Of a stretch of 64,000 bases of DNA, positions 52,258-61,611 are shown in pieces. This DNA is from Burkholderia sp. lig30 (GTDB lineage Bacteria > Pseudomonadota > Gammaproteobacteria > Burkholderiales > Burkholderiaceae), in contig NZ_JGVW01000056.1 of NCBI RefSeq assembly GCF_000687455.2, positions 36,305 to 100,304 of the forward strand, given 5' to 3'. Within the stretch, counting starts at the first letter, position 1. The number at the start of each line of letters is the position of its first letter. Below the pieces are notes generated by a model. That model was not told where the DNA came from and searched no databases. It was given only the letters and a program-made list of their open reading frames with translations. A program made the position numbers and the translations under genes.

Positions 52258-54411
52258 TTACTTCACGCGCATGCCGGGCTTCGCGCCGCTATGCGGCTCG
52301 AGGATGTAGAGGCCCGGCTCGGCCTTCTCGTCCGTCGCCGACGCGGCCAGCACCATCCCTTCGGACAGGCCGAACTTCATCTTGCGCGGCGCGAGGTTCG
52401 CGACCATCACCGTCAGCTTGCCGACGAGCTGCTCGGGCTGGTAGGCGGACTTGATGCCGGAGAACACGTTGCGGGTCTTCTCCTCGCCGACGTCGAGCGT
52501 GAGCTGCAGCAGCTTGTCGGAGCCTTCGACCGCCTGGCACGCGACGATCTTCGCGATCCGCAGGTCGATCTTCGCGAAATCGTCGATCGAGATGTGCGGC
52601 TCGCCGTCGTCGGCACCGTTCGCGCCGGCGGCCGGCCTGGCCGCCGCCTTTGCGGCCTTGGCGCCGCCGGCCTTCGCCGCGGCCGCGCCTTGCTGCTCGG
52701 CCTGCAGCGAATCGCGGTTCGCGGCGAGCAGCGCTTCGATCTGCTTCGCGTCGACGCGCGTCATCAGGTGCTGATACGCGTTGATCGGCTGCTGCGACGA
52801 CAGCGGCTTGTCCGCGTCGGCCCACGCGAGCGGCGCGATGCCGAGGAAGGCCTCGACCGCCTGCGCGACGCGCGGCATCACCGGCTTGAGCGCGAGCGAC
52901 AGCAGGCGGAACGCCTCGAGGCTCACGCTGCAGGTCTCATGCAGCGCGACCGCGTTCGCCGGATCCTTCGCGAGTTCCCACGGCTTCGCGCCGTCGACGT
53001 ACGCGTTGACCGAATCGGCCAGTTCCATCGTGTGGCGCAGCGCGCGGCCGTATTCGCGCGCTTCGTAGTGCGCGGCGATGTCCGGAATCGCCGCGCGCAG
53101 CGTCGCGACGAGCGGATGGTTCATCGCGCTGTCCTGCACGCGGCCGTCGAAGCGCTTGATCAGGAAGCCCGCCGCGCGGCTCGCGATGTTCACGTACTTG
53201 CCGACGAGGTCGCTGTTGACGCGCGCCTGGAAGTCGTCGAGGTTCAGGTCGAGGTCTTCCATCGTCGCGTTCAGCTTCGCGGCGAAGTAGTAGCGCAGCC
53301 ACTCGGGATTCAGGCCCGTGTCGATGTAGCTCTGCGCGGTGATGAAGGTGCCGCGCGACTTCGACATCTTCGCGCCGTCGACCGTCAGGAAGCCGTGCGC
53401 GAACACGTTGGTCGGCGTGCGATGGCCGGAGAATTCGAGCATCGCGGGCCAGAACAGCGTGTGGAAATAGAGGATGTCCTTGCCGATGAAGTGATACTGC
53501 TCGGCCTTCGTTCCCTTGCCGATCCACGCGTCGAAATCGATGCCGCGCTGGTCGCACAGGTTCTTGAAGCTCGCGTAGTAGCCGACCGGCGCGTCGAGCC
53601 ACACGTAGAAATACTTGCCGGGCGCGCCCGGGATCTCGAAGCCGAAGTACGGCGCGTCGCGCGAGATGTCCCAGTCGGCGAGCTTCGCTTCGCCGGCGTC
53701 GCCGAGCCATTCGCGCATCTTGTTGGTCGCCTCGGGCTGCGCGAGGCCGCTGACCCAGTCGCGCAGGAAGGTCTCGCAGCGCGGATCGGACAGGCGGAAG
53801 AAGTAGTGCTTCGAGATCTTGCGCACCGGCGTCGCGCCGGACACGACCGAATACGGATTCAGCAGCTCGGTCGGCAGGTAGGTCGCGCCGCACACTTCGC
53901 AGTTGTCGCCGTACTGGTCCTTCGCGTGGCACTTCGGGCACTCGCCCTTGATGAAGCGGTCCGGCAGGAACATTTCCTTGACCGGGTCGTACGCCTGCTC
54001 GATCTCGCGCTCGGCGATCAGCCCGTTTTCCTTGAGCGCGAGGTAGATCTTCTCGCTCAATACGCGGTTCTCGTCCGAATCGGTCGAGTAGAAATTGTCG
54101 AACGACACGCCGAAGCTGTCGAAGTCGCGCTTGTGCTCGGTCCAGACGCGGTCGATCAGCTGCTTCGGCGTCAGTCCTTCCTTCTCGGCGCGCAGCATGA
54201 CCGGCGTGCCGTGGGTGTCGTCGGCGCCGATGTAGTAGACCTCGTGGCCGTGCATTCGCAGCGTCCGCACCCAGATGTCGGTCTGGATGTACTCGACCAG
54301 GTGGCCGATGTGGATCTGCCCGTTGGCATAGGGCAGCGCGGACGTGACGAGGATCTGGCGGCGGCCTTGCGGCTCGCCGGCCTGCACGGAGGTGAGGTCG
54401 GATGCGGACAT
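52258..54411 (-). CDS. metG: Methionyl-tRNA synthetase MetG
   Basis: This 717-residue class I synthetase charges initiator and elongator tRNA-Met. HIGH lies near residues 34-37 (GQIHIGH), a zinc knuckle with CPKC and CEVCG near 155-175, and KMSKSRGTF near 350. A C-terminal EMAP-like tRNA-binding domain (about 610-717) is joined by an Ala/Lys-rich linker. The length agrees with dimeric MetRS of proteobacteria. It is convergent with tamB. Confidence 0.97.
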   Translation of the reverse strand: MSASDLTSVQAGEPQGRRQILVTSALPYANGQIHIGHLVEYIQTDIWVRTLRMHGHEVYYIGADDTHGTPVMLRAEKEGLTPKQLIDRVWTEHKRDFDSFGVSFDNFYSTDSDENRVLSEKIYLALKENGLIAEREIEQAYDPVKEMFLPDRFIKGECPKCHAKDQYGDNCEVCGATYLPTELLNPYSVVSGATPVRKISKHYFFRLSDPRCETFLRDWVSGLAQPEATNKMREWLGDAGEAKLADWDISRDAPYFGFEIPGAPGKYFYVWLDAPVGYYASFKNLCDQRGIDFDAWIGKGTKAEQYHFIGKDILYFHTLFWPAMLEFSGHRTPTNVFAHGFLTVDGAKMSKSRGTFITAQSYIDTGLNPEWLRYYFAAKLNATMEDLDLNLDDFQARVNSDLVGKYVNIASRAAGFLIKRFDGRVQDSAMNHPLVATLRAAIPDIAAHYEAREYGRALRHTMELADSVNAYVDGAKPWELAKDPANAVALHETCSVSLEAFRLLSLALKPVMPRVAQAVEAFLGIAPLAWADADKPLSSQQPINAYQHLMTRVDAKQIEALLAANRDSLQAEQQGAAAAKAGGAKAAKAAARPAAGANGADDGEPHISIDDFAKIDLRIAKIVACQAVEGSDKLLQLTLDVGEEKTRNVFSGIKSAYQPEQLVGKLTVMVANLAPRKMKFGLSEGMVLAASATDEKAEPGLYILEPHSGAKPGMRVK

Positions 54412-54793
54412 AGGGTCTGTAGAGGAACGGCGGGAAATCTGCTGGAAACTGCGATTCTAGCAGGGGCGCCCGCTCGGCAGGCACGCGCGGGCGGCGTCGC
54501 GCGCGCGGCGCGCAGCGCGAACGGCGCGGGGTGGCGCTCGATGGGCGGGGAAGGGGGCTGCGCCGCAGCACGGCTCGCGCGGGCAAAAAAAACCGGGGCG
54601 GATATGGCCCCGGAGCAACAACGACAAGAGGAGAATGGTGACGCGCCGGCAACACCAGCCGCGTACCGAAAATAGAGACAACGGTGCGCGGCGGAAGTTC
54701 GAAAATTTTTTCGAGTGGTGACTTGCCCCGCCGAACGCGTTGTCCGGCGGGGCCGTGCGGGCGGCGCGCCCGCGCATTCCCGGTCGTGTGCGT
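54412..54793. other. 382-base metG-OmpA intergenic region
   Basis: Both flanking genes are on the minus strand. The region contains the OmpA-side terminator at 54585-54613, a GC-rich hairpin near 54726-54752 (CCCCGCCG and CGGCGGGG arms), and an A/T palindrome near 54702-54718 (TTCGAAAATTTTTTCGA). The metG promoter should lie in 54412-54584, but no clear hexamer pair was found. No gene is supported. Confidence 0.5.
54585..54613 (-). terminator. Terminator downstream of the OmpA-like gene
   Basis: On the minus strand CCGGGGC and GCCCCGG form a 7-base stem with a 7-base loop followed by eight T residues (54592-54585). It lies about 180 bases after the OmpA-like stop codon, giving a long 3' untranslated region that also holds the 54726-54752 hairpin. 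Confidence 0.85.
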
Positions 54794-55432
54794 TTAGTGC
54801 TGGGCGCGCAGGTAGATCTCGACGCGGCGGTTCTGCGAGCGGCCGGCTTCGGTCGCGTTGTCCGCGATCGGGTTCGACGCGCCCATGCCTTGCGCCGACA
54901 GGCGGCCGCCCGCGACGCCGCGCTGCGCCAGCGCATTCACGACGCTCTGCGCGCGGTTTTGCGACAGCGTCTGGTTGTACGCCGACGAGCCGGTGCTGTC
55001 CGTATAGCCGACCACCGACGCCGTGATCTGCGGGTTCTGGTTCAGCGTCGAGGCCAGGTCGTTCAGGAGCGGCGTGAAGGCCGGCGTGACCGCGTACTGG
55101 TTGGTCGCGAACGTCACCGAGCTCGGCACGTTCAGCTTCAGCGAGCCGTCCGGCTGCTCGGTCACCTGCGTGCCCGTCTGCGCGGCCGACGGCGCGAGCT
55201 TGTTCCTGATCGCCTGCCAGTTGTAGCCGGTTACGCCGCCGACCAGCGCGCCCGCGCCTGCGCCGATCGCCGCACCCTTGCCGCCGCCGACCAGCGCGCC
55301 GATGCCCGCGCCGAGTGCTGCGCCCGCGCCCGTGCCGACCGCCGTGTTGCTGCCTTGCTGCGTCGCGCAGCCGGCCAGGAGCGCGCCGGCCAGCGCGAAG
55401 ACGGACAGGCGAGTCGCGATTTTGGTGTTCAT
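54794..55432 (-). CDS. OmpA-family peptidoglycan-associated lipoprotein with glycine-zipper
   Basis: This 212-residue protein has a lipobox LAGC with Cys22 as lipidation site, a glycine-zipper region (about residues 28-68, repeated GAGxGAxxGG), and a C-terminal OmpA domain that binds peptidoglycan (FATNQYAVTPAF, GYTDSTGSSAYNQTLSQNRA and NRRVEIYLR). It probably anchors the outer membrane to the cell wall. Relatives are named YfiB/YiaD. It is divergent from mrp across 355 bases and ends before a long untranslated region. Confidence 0.9.
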   Translation of the reverse strand: MNTKIATRLSVFALAGALLAGCATQQGSNTAVGTGAGAALGAGIGALVGGGKGAAIGAGAGALVGGVTGYNWQAIRNKLAPSAAQTGTQVTEQPDGSLKLNVPSSVTFATNQYAVTPAFTPLLNDLASTLNQNPQITASVVGYTDSTGSSAYNQTLSQNRAQSVVNALAQRGVAGGRLSAQGMGASNPIADNATEAGRSQNRRVEIYLRAQH

Positions 55433-55787
55433 CTTGAATTCCTCTCAGTGGTTGAACGAGTCGACAACGACAAAAAATGTGTGATTGCGCTATGGCCGGC
55501 CCGCCCGCTGGCAGAACCTGGCCACCGAGCCGCCGGCGCATGCGGCCGCAACGGCCGCATGCCCTGCCTGGCAGCGTGGCTGTTCGGGCAGCGACACGCG
55601 TCAGCCTCTACAATATAGGCGGTAAGCGGCCGATGTGGCCCCATAGCATGCTGCACGCGAAGATTGCGCCGGCTCCGGCGTTCGCGCAATGGCATGCAAT
55701 AAATTCTTTCACTTTTCCCGATTTTCGCGGCGTAATTTGATCATTCTTGACGTTTGAGCGCGAAAACCACGTTTCCTCGGAGTTTCG
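55433..55787. other. 355-base divergent OmpA-mrp intergenic region
   Basis: The region has a perfect 11-base inverted repeat with a 3-base loop (GCATGCGGCCG at 55538-55548 and CGGCCGCATGC at 55552-55562), a TACAATATA sequence at 55611-55619 that could be a plus-strand -10, and a less GC-rich last 90 bases before mrp, containing TTGATCATTCTTGACG. Neither promoter is complete enough to call. Confidence 0.5.
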
Positions 55788-56879
55788 ATGAGCATTGACC
55801 GGGCACTCGTCGACGCCGCGCTGGCGGCTGTCGCTGACCCCAATACCGGCCGTCCGTACGCGGCCAGCAAAGGCGTGCGCAACGTCGCGATCGACGGCGA
55901 GACCGTCTCGGTCGACATCGTGCTCGGCTATCCGGCGAAGAGCCAGCACGGCGACGTGCGCGCGCGCGTCGCCACCGCGCTCGCCGCCGTGCCGGGCGTG
56001 CGCGATGTCCGTATCAACGTCTCGCAGGAGATCGTCGCGCACACCGTGCAGCGCGGCGTGAAGCTGCTGCCCAACGTGAAGAACATCGTCGCGGTCGCGT
56101 CCGGCAAGGGCGGCGTCGGCAAGAGCACGACGGCCGTCAACCTGGCGCTCGCGCTCGCCGCCGAAGGCGCGTCGGTCGGCATTCTCGACGCCGACATCTA
56201 CGGCCCGTCGCTGCCGACGATGCTCGGCATCCACGGCCAGCGCCCCGAGTCGCCCGACAACCAGTCGATGAACCCGCTCGTCGGGCACGGGCTGCAGGCG
56301 AACTCGATCGGCTTCCTGATCGACGAGGACAACCCGATGGTGTGGCGCGGCCCGATGGCGACGTCGGCGCTCGAGCAGCTGCTGCGCCAGACCAACTGGC
56401 GCGACCTCGACTACCTGATCGTCGACATGCCGCCGGGCACAGGCGACATCCAGCTCACGCTCGCGCAGCGTGTGCCGGTGACGGGCGCCGTGATCGTCAC
56501 GACGCCGCAGGACATCGCGCTGCTCGATGCGAAAAAGGGCCTGAAGATGTTCGAGAAGGTCGGCATCCCGATTCTCGGGATCGTCGAGAACATGAGCATC
56601 CACGTCTGCTCGAACTGCGGGCACGAGGAGCACATCTTCGGCGCGGGCGGCGCCGAGCGGATGTCGAAGGATTACGGCGTGAGCGTGCTTGGCAGCCTGC
56701 CGCTCGACATTGCGATCCGCGAGCAGGCCGACAGCGGCGTGCCGACGGTGGTCGCCGATCCCGATGGCAAGGCCGCCGGGCGTTATCGCGCGATTGCGCG
56801 CGGGGTCGCGCTCGCGATCGCCGAGCGTACGCGCGACATGACGTCGAAATTTCCGACGATCGTGGTTCAAAATACGTAA
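55788..56879 (+). CDS. apbC: Mrp/NBP35-family iron-sulfur cluster carrier
   Basis: This 363-residue ATPase transfers iron-sulfur clusters to apoproteins. An N-terminal DUF59-like MIP18 domain (about residues 1-95) precedes the deviant P-loop ASGKGGVGKSTTAVN near 105, and the cluster-binding pair CSNC near residue 270 is conserved. It begins with GGAG seven bases upstream of ATG 55788. Located after the OmpA-like gene and divergent from it. The family is also called Mrp or ApbC. Confidence 0.93.
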   Translation: MSIDRALVDAALAAVADPNTGRPYAASKGVRNVAIDGETVSVDIVLGYPAKSQHGDVRARVATALAAVPGVRDVRINVSQEIVAHTVQRGVKLLPNVKNIVAVASGKGGVGKSTTAVNLALALAAEGASVGILDADIYGPSLPTMLGIHGQRPESPDNQSMNPLVGHGLQANSIGFLIDEDNPMVWRGPMATSALEQLLRQTNWRDLDYLIVDMPPGTGDIQLTLAQRVPVTGAVIVTTPQDIALLDAKKGLKMFEKVGIPILGIVENMSIHVCSNCGHEEHIFGAGGAERMSKDYGVSVLGSLPLDIAIREQADSGVPTVVADPDGKAAGRYRAIARGVALAIAERTRDMTSKFPTIVVQNT

Positions 56880-57011
56880 AAAGGCCCGGCCGGAGGGGGG
56901 TGGCCGTGTTTCCGGCGGCGCGAGGCGCGGTATCATGGCGACTTTTCCAGGGTATTCCTGACCCGTCCGGCGCGCGCGGCCCACAAGGCCCGCCGCCGGC
57001 ATGAGGATCGC

Positions 57012-57548
57012 ATGAAACAACGACTTCACGGCGCGTGCGCCGGCGGCGCGCGGCGCGCGCTGCTGGCGGGCATCGTCCTGGGCCTGTTGGCCGGCTGTAC
57101 TTCCTTTTTCCCGCCGCACGAGAAGCGGGCCGACGCGGCGCTGCAGCCGACGGTCGGCGCGCAGGCGCGCGGCACCGTCACGTTCGTCGAACGTCCCGAC
57201 GGCGTGCAGGTCACCTACAACCTCGTCGGCCTGCCGCCGAACAGCGAGTACGCGCTGCAGGTGCACGAGCGCGGCGACTGCAACGCCGGCGACGGCTCGA
57301 GCGCCGGCCAGGTGTTCGCGCCGGCCGCCGACCGGCTGCGCGCCGGCGCGCGCGTCGGCGGCGATCTCGGCAACATCCACGCGGACGCGAACGGCGTCGC
57401 CGCCGGCTTCATCGTCGCGCCGGATCTGGCCCTCGACGGCGTGCGCTCGGTGTTCGGCCGCGCGGCGCTCGTGCACCGCGACCCGAGCGATCCGGCCTTC
57501 CCGCAGCACGGCGCGGGGCCCGCGCTCGCGTGCGGGGTGATCCGTTGA
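57012..57548 (+). CDS. Cu/Zn superoxide dismutase-like lipoprotein lacking most metal ligands
   Basis: This 178-residue protein has a lipobox LAGC (Cys29) and a SodC fold: QVHERGDC, GGDLGNIHADANGVA, ALVHRDP and ACGVI align with Cu/Zn superoxide dismutase. Compared with the bovine enzyme, only His48, Asp83, His120 and the disulfide cysteines remain; His46 is Gln, His63 is Val, and His71 and His80 are missing. It is therefore unlikely to be an active dismutase in the usual way. It follows mrp by 132 bases and precedes dcd. Structural or copper-related roles are possible. Confidence 0.8.
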   Translation: MKQRLHGACAGGARRALLAGIVLGLLAGCTSFFPPHEKRADAALQPTVGAQARGTVTFVERPDGVQVTYNLVGLPPNSEYALQVHERGDCNAGDGSSAGQVFAPAADRLRAGARVGGDLGNIHADANGVAAGFIVAPDLALDGVRSVFGRAALVHRDPSDPAFPQHGAGPALACGVIR

Positions 57549-57737
57549 CGCGGGCCGGCATGCGCGCGCCCGTGACACGCTCGCGATCGCGTAAAATGTG
57601 CGCCTTTCTCGGCCGCCGGGTTGTCCGGGCGGCCATCGTCTACCGTCACGCAGCGTTTTCTGGCGCCCCGATATGAAACGACCCCCACGCTTACTTCGTT
57701 TGCTGCCCCTCGCGCGGGCTGCCCGGCGGAGGGTGGC

Positions 57738-58307
57738 ATGACCATCAAGTCCGACAAGTGGATTCGGCGCATGGCCGACGAGCACAAGATGATCGAGCCG
57801 TTCGTGCCCGACCAGGTCCGCTCGGCCGAGGACGGCCGCCGGATCGTCAGCTACGGCACGTCCAGCTACGGCTACGACATCCGCTGCGCCGACGAATTCA
57901 AGATCTTCACCAACATCAATTCGACGATCGTCGATCCGAAGAACTTCGACGAGGGCTCGTTCGTCGATTTCAAGGGCGACGTGTGCATCATCCCGCCGAA
58001 CTCGTTCGCGCTGGCCCGCACCGTCGAATACTTCCGCATTCCGCGCACGGTGCTGACCGTCTGCCTCGGCAAGTCGACCTACGCGCGCTGCGGGATCATC
58101 GTCAACGTGACGCCGTTCGAGCCCGAGTGGGAAGGCTACGTCACGCTGGAATTCTCGAACACCACGCCGCTGCCCGCGAAGATCTACGCGAACGAAGGCG
58201 TCGCCCAGGTGCTCTTCTTCGAGAGCGACGAAGTGTGCGACGTGTCGTATGCGGATCGGGGCGGCAAGTATCAGGGCCAGCACGGTGTCACGCTGCCGAA
58301 AACCTGA
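57738..58307 (+). CDS. dcd: dCTP deaminase Dcd
   Basis: This 189-residue enzyme deaminates dCTP to dUTP for thymidylate synthesis. The segments [45 protein letters not shown] and [10 protein letters not shown] match the trimeric family, with the catalytic Glu in [11 protein letters not shown] 57738 has GGAGGG upstream and gives the usual length; an upstream in-frame start would add 39 atypical residues. The decarboxylase gene begins 81 bases later. Confidence 0.96.
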   Translation: MTIKSDKWIRRMADEHKMIEPFVPDQVRSAEDGRRIVSYGTSSYGYDIRCADEFKIFTNINSTIVDPKNFDEGSFVDFKGDVCIIPPNSFALARTVEYFRIPRTVLTVCLGKSTYARCGIIVNVTPFEPEWEGYVTLEFSNTTPLPAKIYANEGVAQVLFFESDEVCDVSYADRGGKYQGQHGVTLPKT

Positions 58308-58388
58308 TCTGGTTGGATATCGACGCACCAGTTACCGGGTGACCGCCGCGTGTGATGCGCCGCGGTCGTTCTTTTTGGAGAATCGCCC

Positions 58389-60668
58389 ATGAAGTTTCGT
58401 TTTCCCGTCGTGATCATCGACGAAGATTTCCGCTCCGAGAACATCTCGGGCTCCGGCATCCGGGCATTGGCCGAAGCGATCGAGAAGGAGGGCGTCGAGG
58501 TCCTCGGTCTCACGAGCTACGGCGATCTCACGTCGTTCGCGCAGCAGTCGAGCCGCGCGTCGTGCTTCATCCTGTCGATCGACGACGACGAACTCATGCT
58601 CGGTGAAACCGGCCCGGACGGCGAACTGCCGGAGCTCGCGACCGCGATCATCGAGCTGCGCGCGTTCGTCAGCGAAGTGCGCCGCCGCAACGCGGACATT
58701 CCGATCTTCCTGTACGGCGAGACGCGCACGTCGCGCCACCTGCCGAACGACATCCTGCGCGAGCTGCACGGCTTCATCCACATGTTCGAGGACACGCCGG
58801 AGTTCGTCGCGCGCCACATCATCCGCGAGGCGAAGGTCTATCTCGACTCGCTGTCGCCGCCGTTCTTCAAGGAACTGGTCAAGTACGCGGACGAAGGCTC
58901 GTATTCGTGGCACTGCCCGGGCCACTCGGGCGGCGTCGCGTTCCTGAAGAACCCGCTCGGCCAGATGTTCCACCAGTTCTTCGGCGAGAACATGCTGCGC
59001 GCGGACGTCTGCAACGCGGTCGACGAGCTCGGCCAGCTGCTCGACCATACGGGGCCGGTGGCCGCGTCGGAGCGCAACGCGGCGCGCATCTTCAGCGCCG
59101 ATCATCTGTTCTTCGTGACCAACGGCACGTCGACGTCGAACAAGATCGTCTGGCATGCGACGGTCGCGCCGGGCGACATCGTGCTGGTCGACCGCAATTG
59201 CCACAAGTCGATCCTGCACGCGATCACGATGACGGGCGCGATCCCCGTGTTCCTGACGCCGACGCGCAACCACTTCGGCATCATCGGGCCGATCCCGCGC
59301 GACGAATTCAAGCCGGAGAACATCCGCCGGAAGATCGAGGCGAACCCGTTCGCGCGCGAGGCGCTGCGGCAGAACCCGAATCTGAAGCCGCGCATCCTGA
59401 CGATCACGCAGAGCACCTACGACGGCGTGATCTACAACGTCGAGATGATCAAGGACCTGCTCGGCGACCTGCTCGACACGCTGCACTTCGACGAAGCGTG
59501 GCTGCCGCACGCGACGTTCCACGACTTCTACCGCGACATGCACGCGATCGGCGACGGGCGTCCGCGCACCGGCGCGCTGGTGTTCGCGACGCACTCGACC
59601 CACAAGCTGCTCGCCGGCATCTCGCAGGCGTCGCAGATCGTCGTGCAGGATTCGGAGAACCGCACGTTCGACAAGCACCGCTTCAACGAGGCGTACCTGA
59701 TGCACACGTCGACGAGCCCGCAGTACGCGATCATCGCGTCGTGCGACGTCGCCGCGGCGATGATGGAGCCGCCGGGCGGCACCGCGCTGGTCGAGGAGTC
59801 GATCGCCGAGGCGATCGACTTCCGCCGCGCGATGCGCAAGGTGGACGCCGAATACGGCGACGACTGGTTCTTCTCCGTGTGGGGGCCGGACACGCTGTCG
59901 GCCGAGGGCATCGGCTCGCGCGACGACTGGATGCTGAAGCCGAACGACCACTGGCACGGCTTCGGCCCGCTCGCCGAAGGCTTCAACATGCTCGACCCGA
60001 TCAAGGCGACGATCATCACGCCGGGCCTCGACGTCGACGGCGAGTTCGGCGAGACGGGCATCCCGGCCGCGATCGTCACGAAGTATCTGGCCGAGCACGG
60101 CATCATCGTCGAGAAGACGGGCCTGTACTCGTTCTTCATCATGTTCACGATCGGCATCACGAAGGGCCGCTGGAACTCGATGGTGACGGAGCTGCAGCAG
60201 TTCAAGGACGACTACGACAACAACCAGCCGCTGTGGCGCGTGCTGCCGGAATTCGTCGCGCAGCATCCGCGCTACGAGCGGGTCGGCCTGCGCGACCTGT
60301 GCACGCAGATCCACGACGTCTATCGCGCGAACGACATCGCGCGCCTGACGACCGAGATGTACCTGTCGGACATGGAGCCGGCGTTGAAGCCGTCGGACGC
60401 ATTCGCGAAGCTCGCGCACCGCAGCATCGACCGCGTGCCGCTCGACGAGCTCGAAGGCCGCGTGACGAGCATCCTGCTGACGCCGTACCCGCCGGGCATC
60501 CCGCTGCTGATCCCGGGCGAGCGCTTCAACAAGACGATCGTCAACTACCTGCGGTTCGCGCGCGACTTCAACGAGCGTTTCCCGGGTTTCCACACCGACA
60601 TCCACGGCCTCGTCGCGGAAGAGGTGAACGGGCGCGTCGAGTACTTCGTCGACTGCGTGCGCGATTGA
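58389..60668 (+). CDS. Biodegradative-type Orn/Lys/Arg decarboxylase
   Basis: This 759-residue fold type I PLP enzyme decarboxylates a basic amino acid to a diamine or agmatine. An N-terminal receiver-like wing domain (residues 1-130) is followed by the PLP domain, with FVTNGTSTSNKIVWHATV near 240, HFDEAWLPHATFH near 365 and the PLP lysine in ATHSTHKLLAGISQASQ near 402, then a C-terminal domain. Arginine is often assigned to Burkholderia members, but lysine and ornithine are possible. TTGGAG lies upstream of ATG 58389. The LprI-like gene follows after two bases. Confidence 0.9.
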   Translation: MKFRFPVVIIDEDFRSENISGSGIRALAEAIEKEGVEVLGLTSYGDLTSFAQQSSRASCFILSIDDDELMLGETGPDGELPELATAIIELRAFVSEVRRRNADIPIFLYGETRTSRHLPNDILRELHGFIHMFEDTPEFVARHIIREAKVYLDSLSPPFFKELVKYADEGSYSWHCPGHSGGVAFLKNPLGQMFHQFFGENMLRADVCNAVDELGQLLDHTGPVAASERNAARIFSADHLFFVTNGTSTSNKIVWHATVAPGDIVLVDRNCHKSILHAITMTGAIPVFLTPTRNHFGIIGPIPRDEFKPENIRRKIEANPFAREALRQNPNLKPRILTITQSTYDGVIYNVEMIKDLLGDLLDTLHFDEAWLPHATFHDFYRDMHAIGDGRPRTGALVFATHSTHKLLAGISQASQIVVQDSENRTFDKHRFNEAYLMHTSTSPQYAIIASCDVAAAMMEPPGGTALVEESIAEAIDFRRAMRKVDAEYGDDWFFSVWGPDTLSAEGIGSRDDWMLKPNDHWHGFGPLAEGFNMLDPIKATIITPGLDVDGEFGETGIPAAIVTKYLAEHGIIVEKTGLYSFFIMFTIGITKGRWNSMVTELQQFKDDYDNNQPLWRVLPEFVAQHPRYERVGLRDLCTQIHDVYRANDIARLTTEMYLSDMEPALKPSDAFAKLAHRSIDRVPLDELEGRVTSILLTPYPPGIPLLIPGERFNKTIVNYLRFARDFNERFPGFHTDIHGLVAEEVNGRVEYFVDCVRD

Positions 60669-60670
60669 CG

Positions 60671-61426
60671 ATGGGGCAGATGCGATTCGGGACGATGCGC
60701 GCGGCGGTGGCCGCGCTCGTTGCCTGGGCGGCATGCTCGGGCGCGGCGCACGCGGAAGTCGCCGCGGCCGATCCGGTCGACGTCGCGATGCGGCAGTGCC
60801 TCGCGCGGCGCGACCGCTCGTCGACGGCCGGGCAGATCCAGTGCATGGACGAGGCGCGGCAGCAGTGGCAGGCGGTGATGGACGGCGCGTACCAGCGGCT
60901 GGCGACCGGCCCGGCGCCCGCCGATGCGAAGCGCGGCTGGCAGGAGAGCCAGCGGCGCTGGCTCGCGTGGCGCAAGGACGAGGTGCACCTGCTGAAGGCC
61001 GTCTACGAGACGACGCGCGGCACGATGTACGCGATGGCCGGGGCGGACATGCAGCTTCAGCCGGTGCGCGAACGCGCGCTCGCGCTGCGGGCGGCGGCGG
61101 ATCGCAACGCGCAGCCCGTGGCGCCGGCCGGCGCGCGGAGCGGCGGGCAGGGCGGTTCGCCGAATGACGACCCGGTACGCCGCGTGCGGCCGTGCGAGCA
61201 GGATGCCGCGTGCGAGCATGCGCTGTTCGACCTGAACCGCTATTACCAGAAACTGCGGCGCAAGATGCCCGCGCATTCGGCATCGACGCTGATGCGCGCG
61301 CAGCGCGCGTGGGTCGCGTATCGCGACGCGACGACGCCGCTGGTCGGCGAGGACGGCCGCATCGACCTGATCGGTGCGCGCATTGCGACGATGAAGCGGC
61401 TGTCGGAGACGGCGGGCAACAAGTAA
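60671..61426 (+). CDS. LprI-like (DUF1311) secreted protein with two repeats
   Basis: This 251-residue protein has a signal peptide ending SGAAHA and two copies of the DUF1311-type unit: about residues 55-115 (IQCMDEARQQWQ to RRWLAWRKDE) and 185-240 (LFDLNRYYQKL to AQRAWVAYRDAT). The family includes the lysozyme inhibitor LprI; this member's target is unknown. Two cysteines in each copy region may form disulfides. No ribosome-binding site is obvious, and the start lies two bases after the decarboxylase stop, so coupling is likely. Confidence 0.83.
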   Translation: MGQMRFGTMRAAVAALVAWAACSGAAHAEVAAADPVDVAMRQCLARRDRSSTAGQIQCMDEARQQWQAVMDGAYQRLATGPAPADAKRGWQESQRRWLAWRKDEVHLLKAVYETTRGTMYAMAGADMQLQPVRERALALRAAADRNAQPVAPAGARSGGQGGSPNDDPVRRVRPCEQDAACEHALFDLNRYYQKLRRKMPAHSASTLMRAQRAWVAYRDATTPLVGEDGRIDLIGARIATMKRLSETAGNK

Positions 61427-61465
61427 GTGACGCACGCGCGCGGCGCGACGATACGGAAAGGAACA

Positions 61466-61490
61466 ACGGGCACCGCGAGGTGCCCGTTTG
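61466..61490 (+). terminator. Terminator after the LprI-like gene
   Basis: ACGGGCACC (61466-61474) and GGTGCCCGT (61479-61487) pair perfectly around a GCGA tetraloop, with only a TTTG tract following. It lies 40 bases after the stop codon. Confidence 0.75.
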
Positions 61491-61611
61491 CATTGGACGA
61501 CGCGTCGAGCGCGTCCCGGCCGCGCGGCCCCGGCCTGTTCAGGCTCGTCGCATGCGTCGCGCGCGGCCCTTCCGGCGGCCGGCGCAAGCCCGTTACTAGT
61601 GTGAACGAGCC

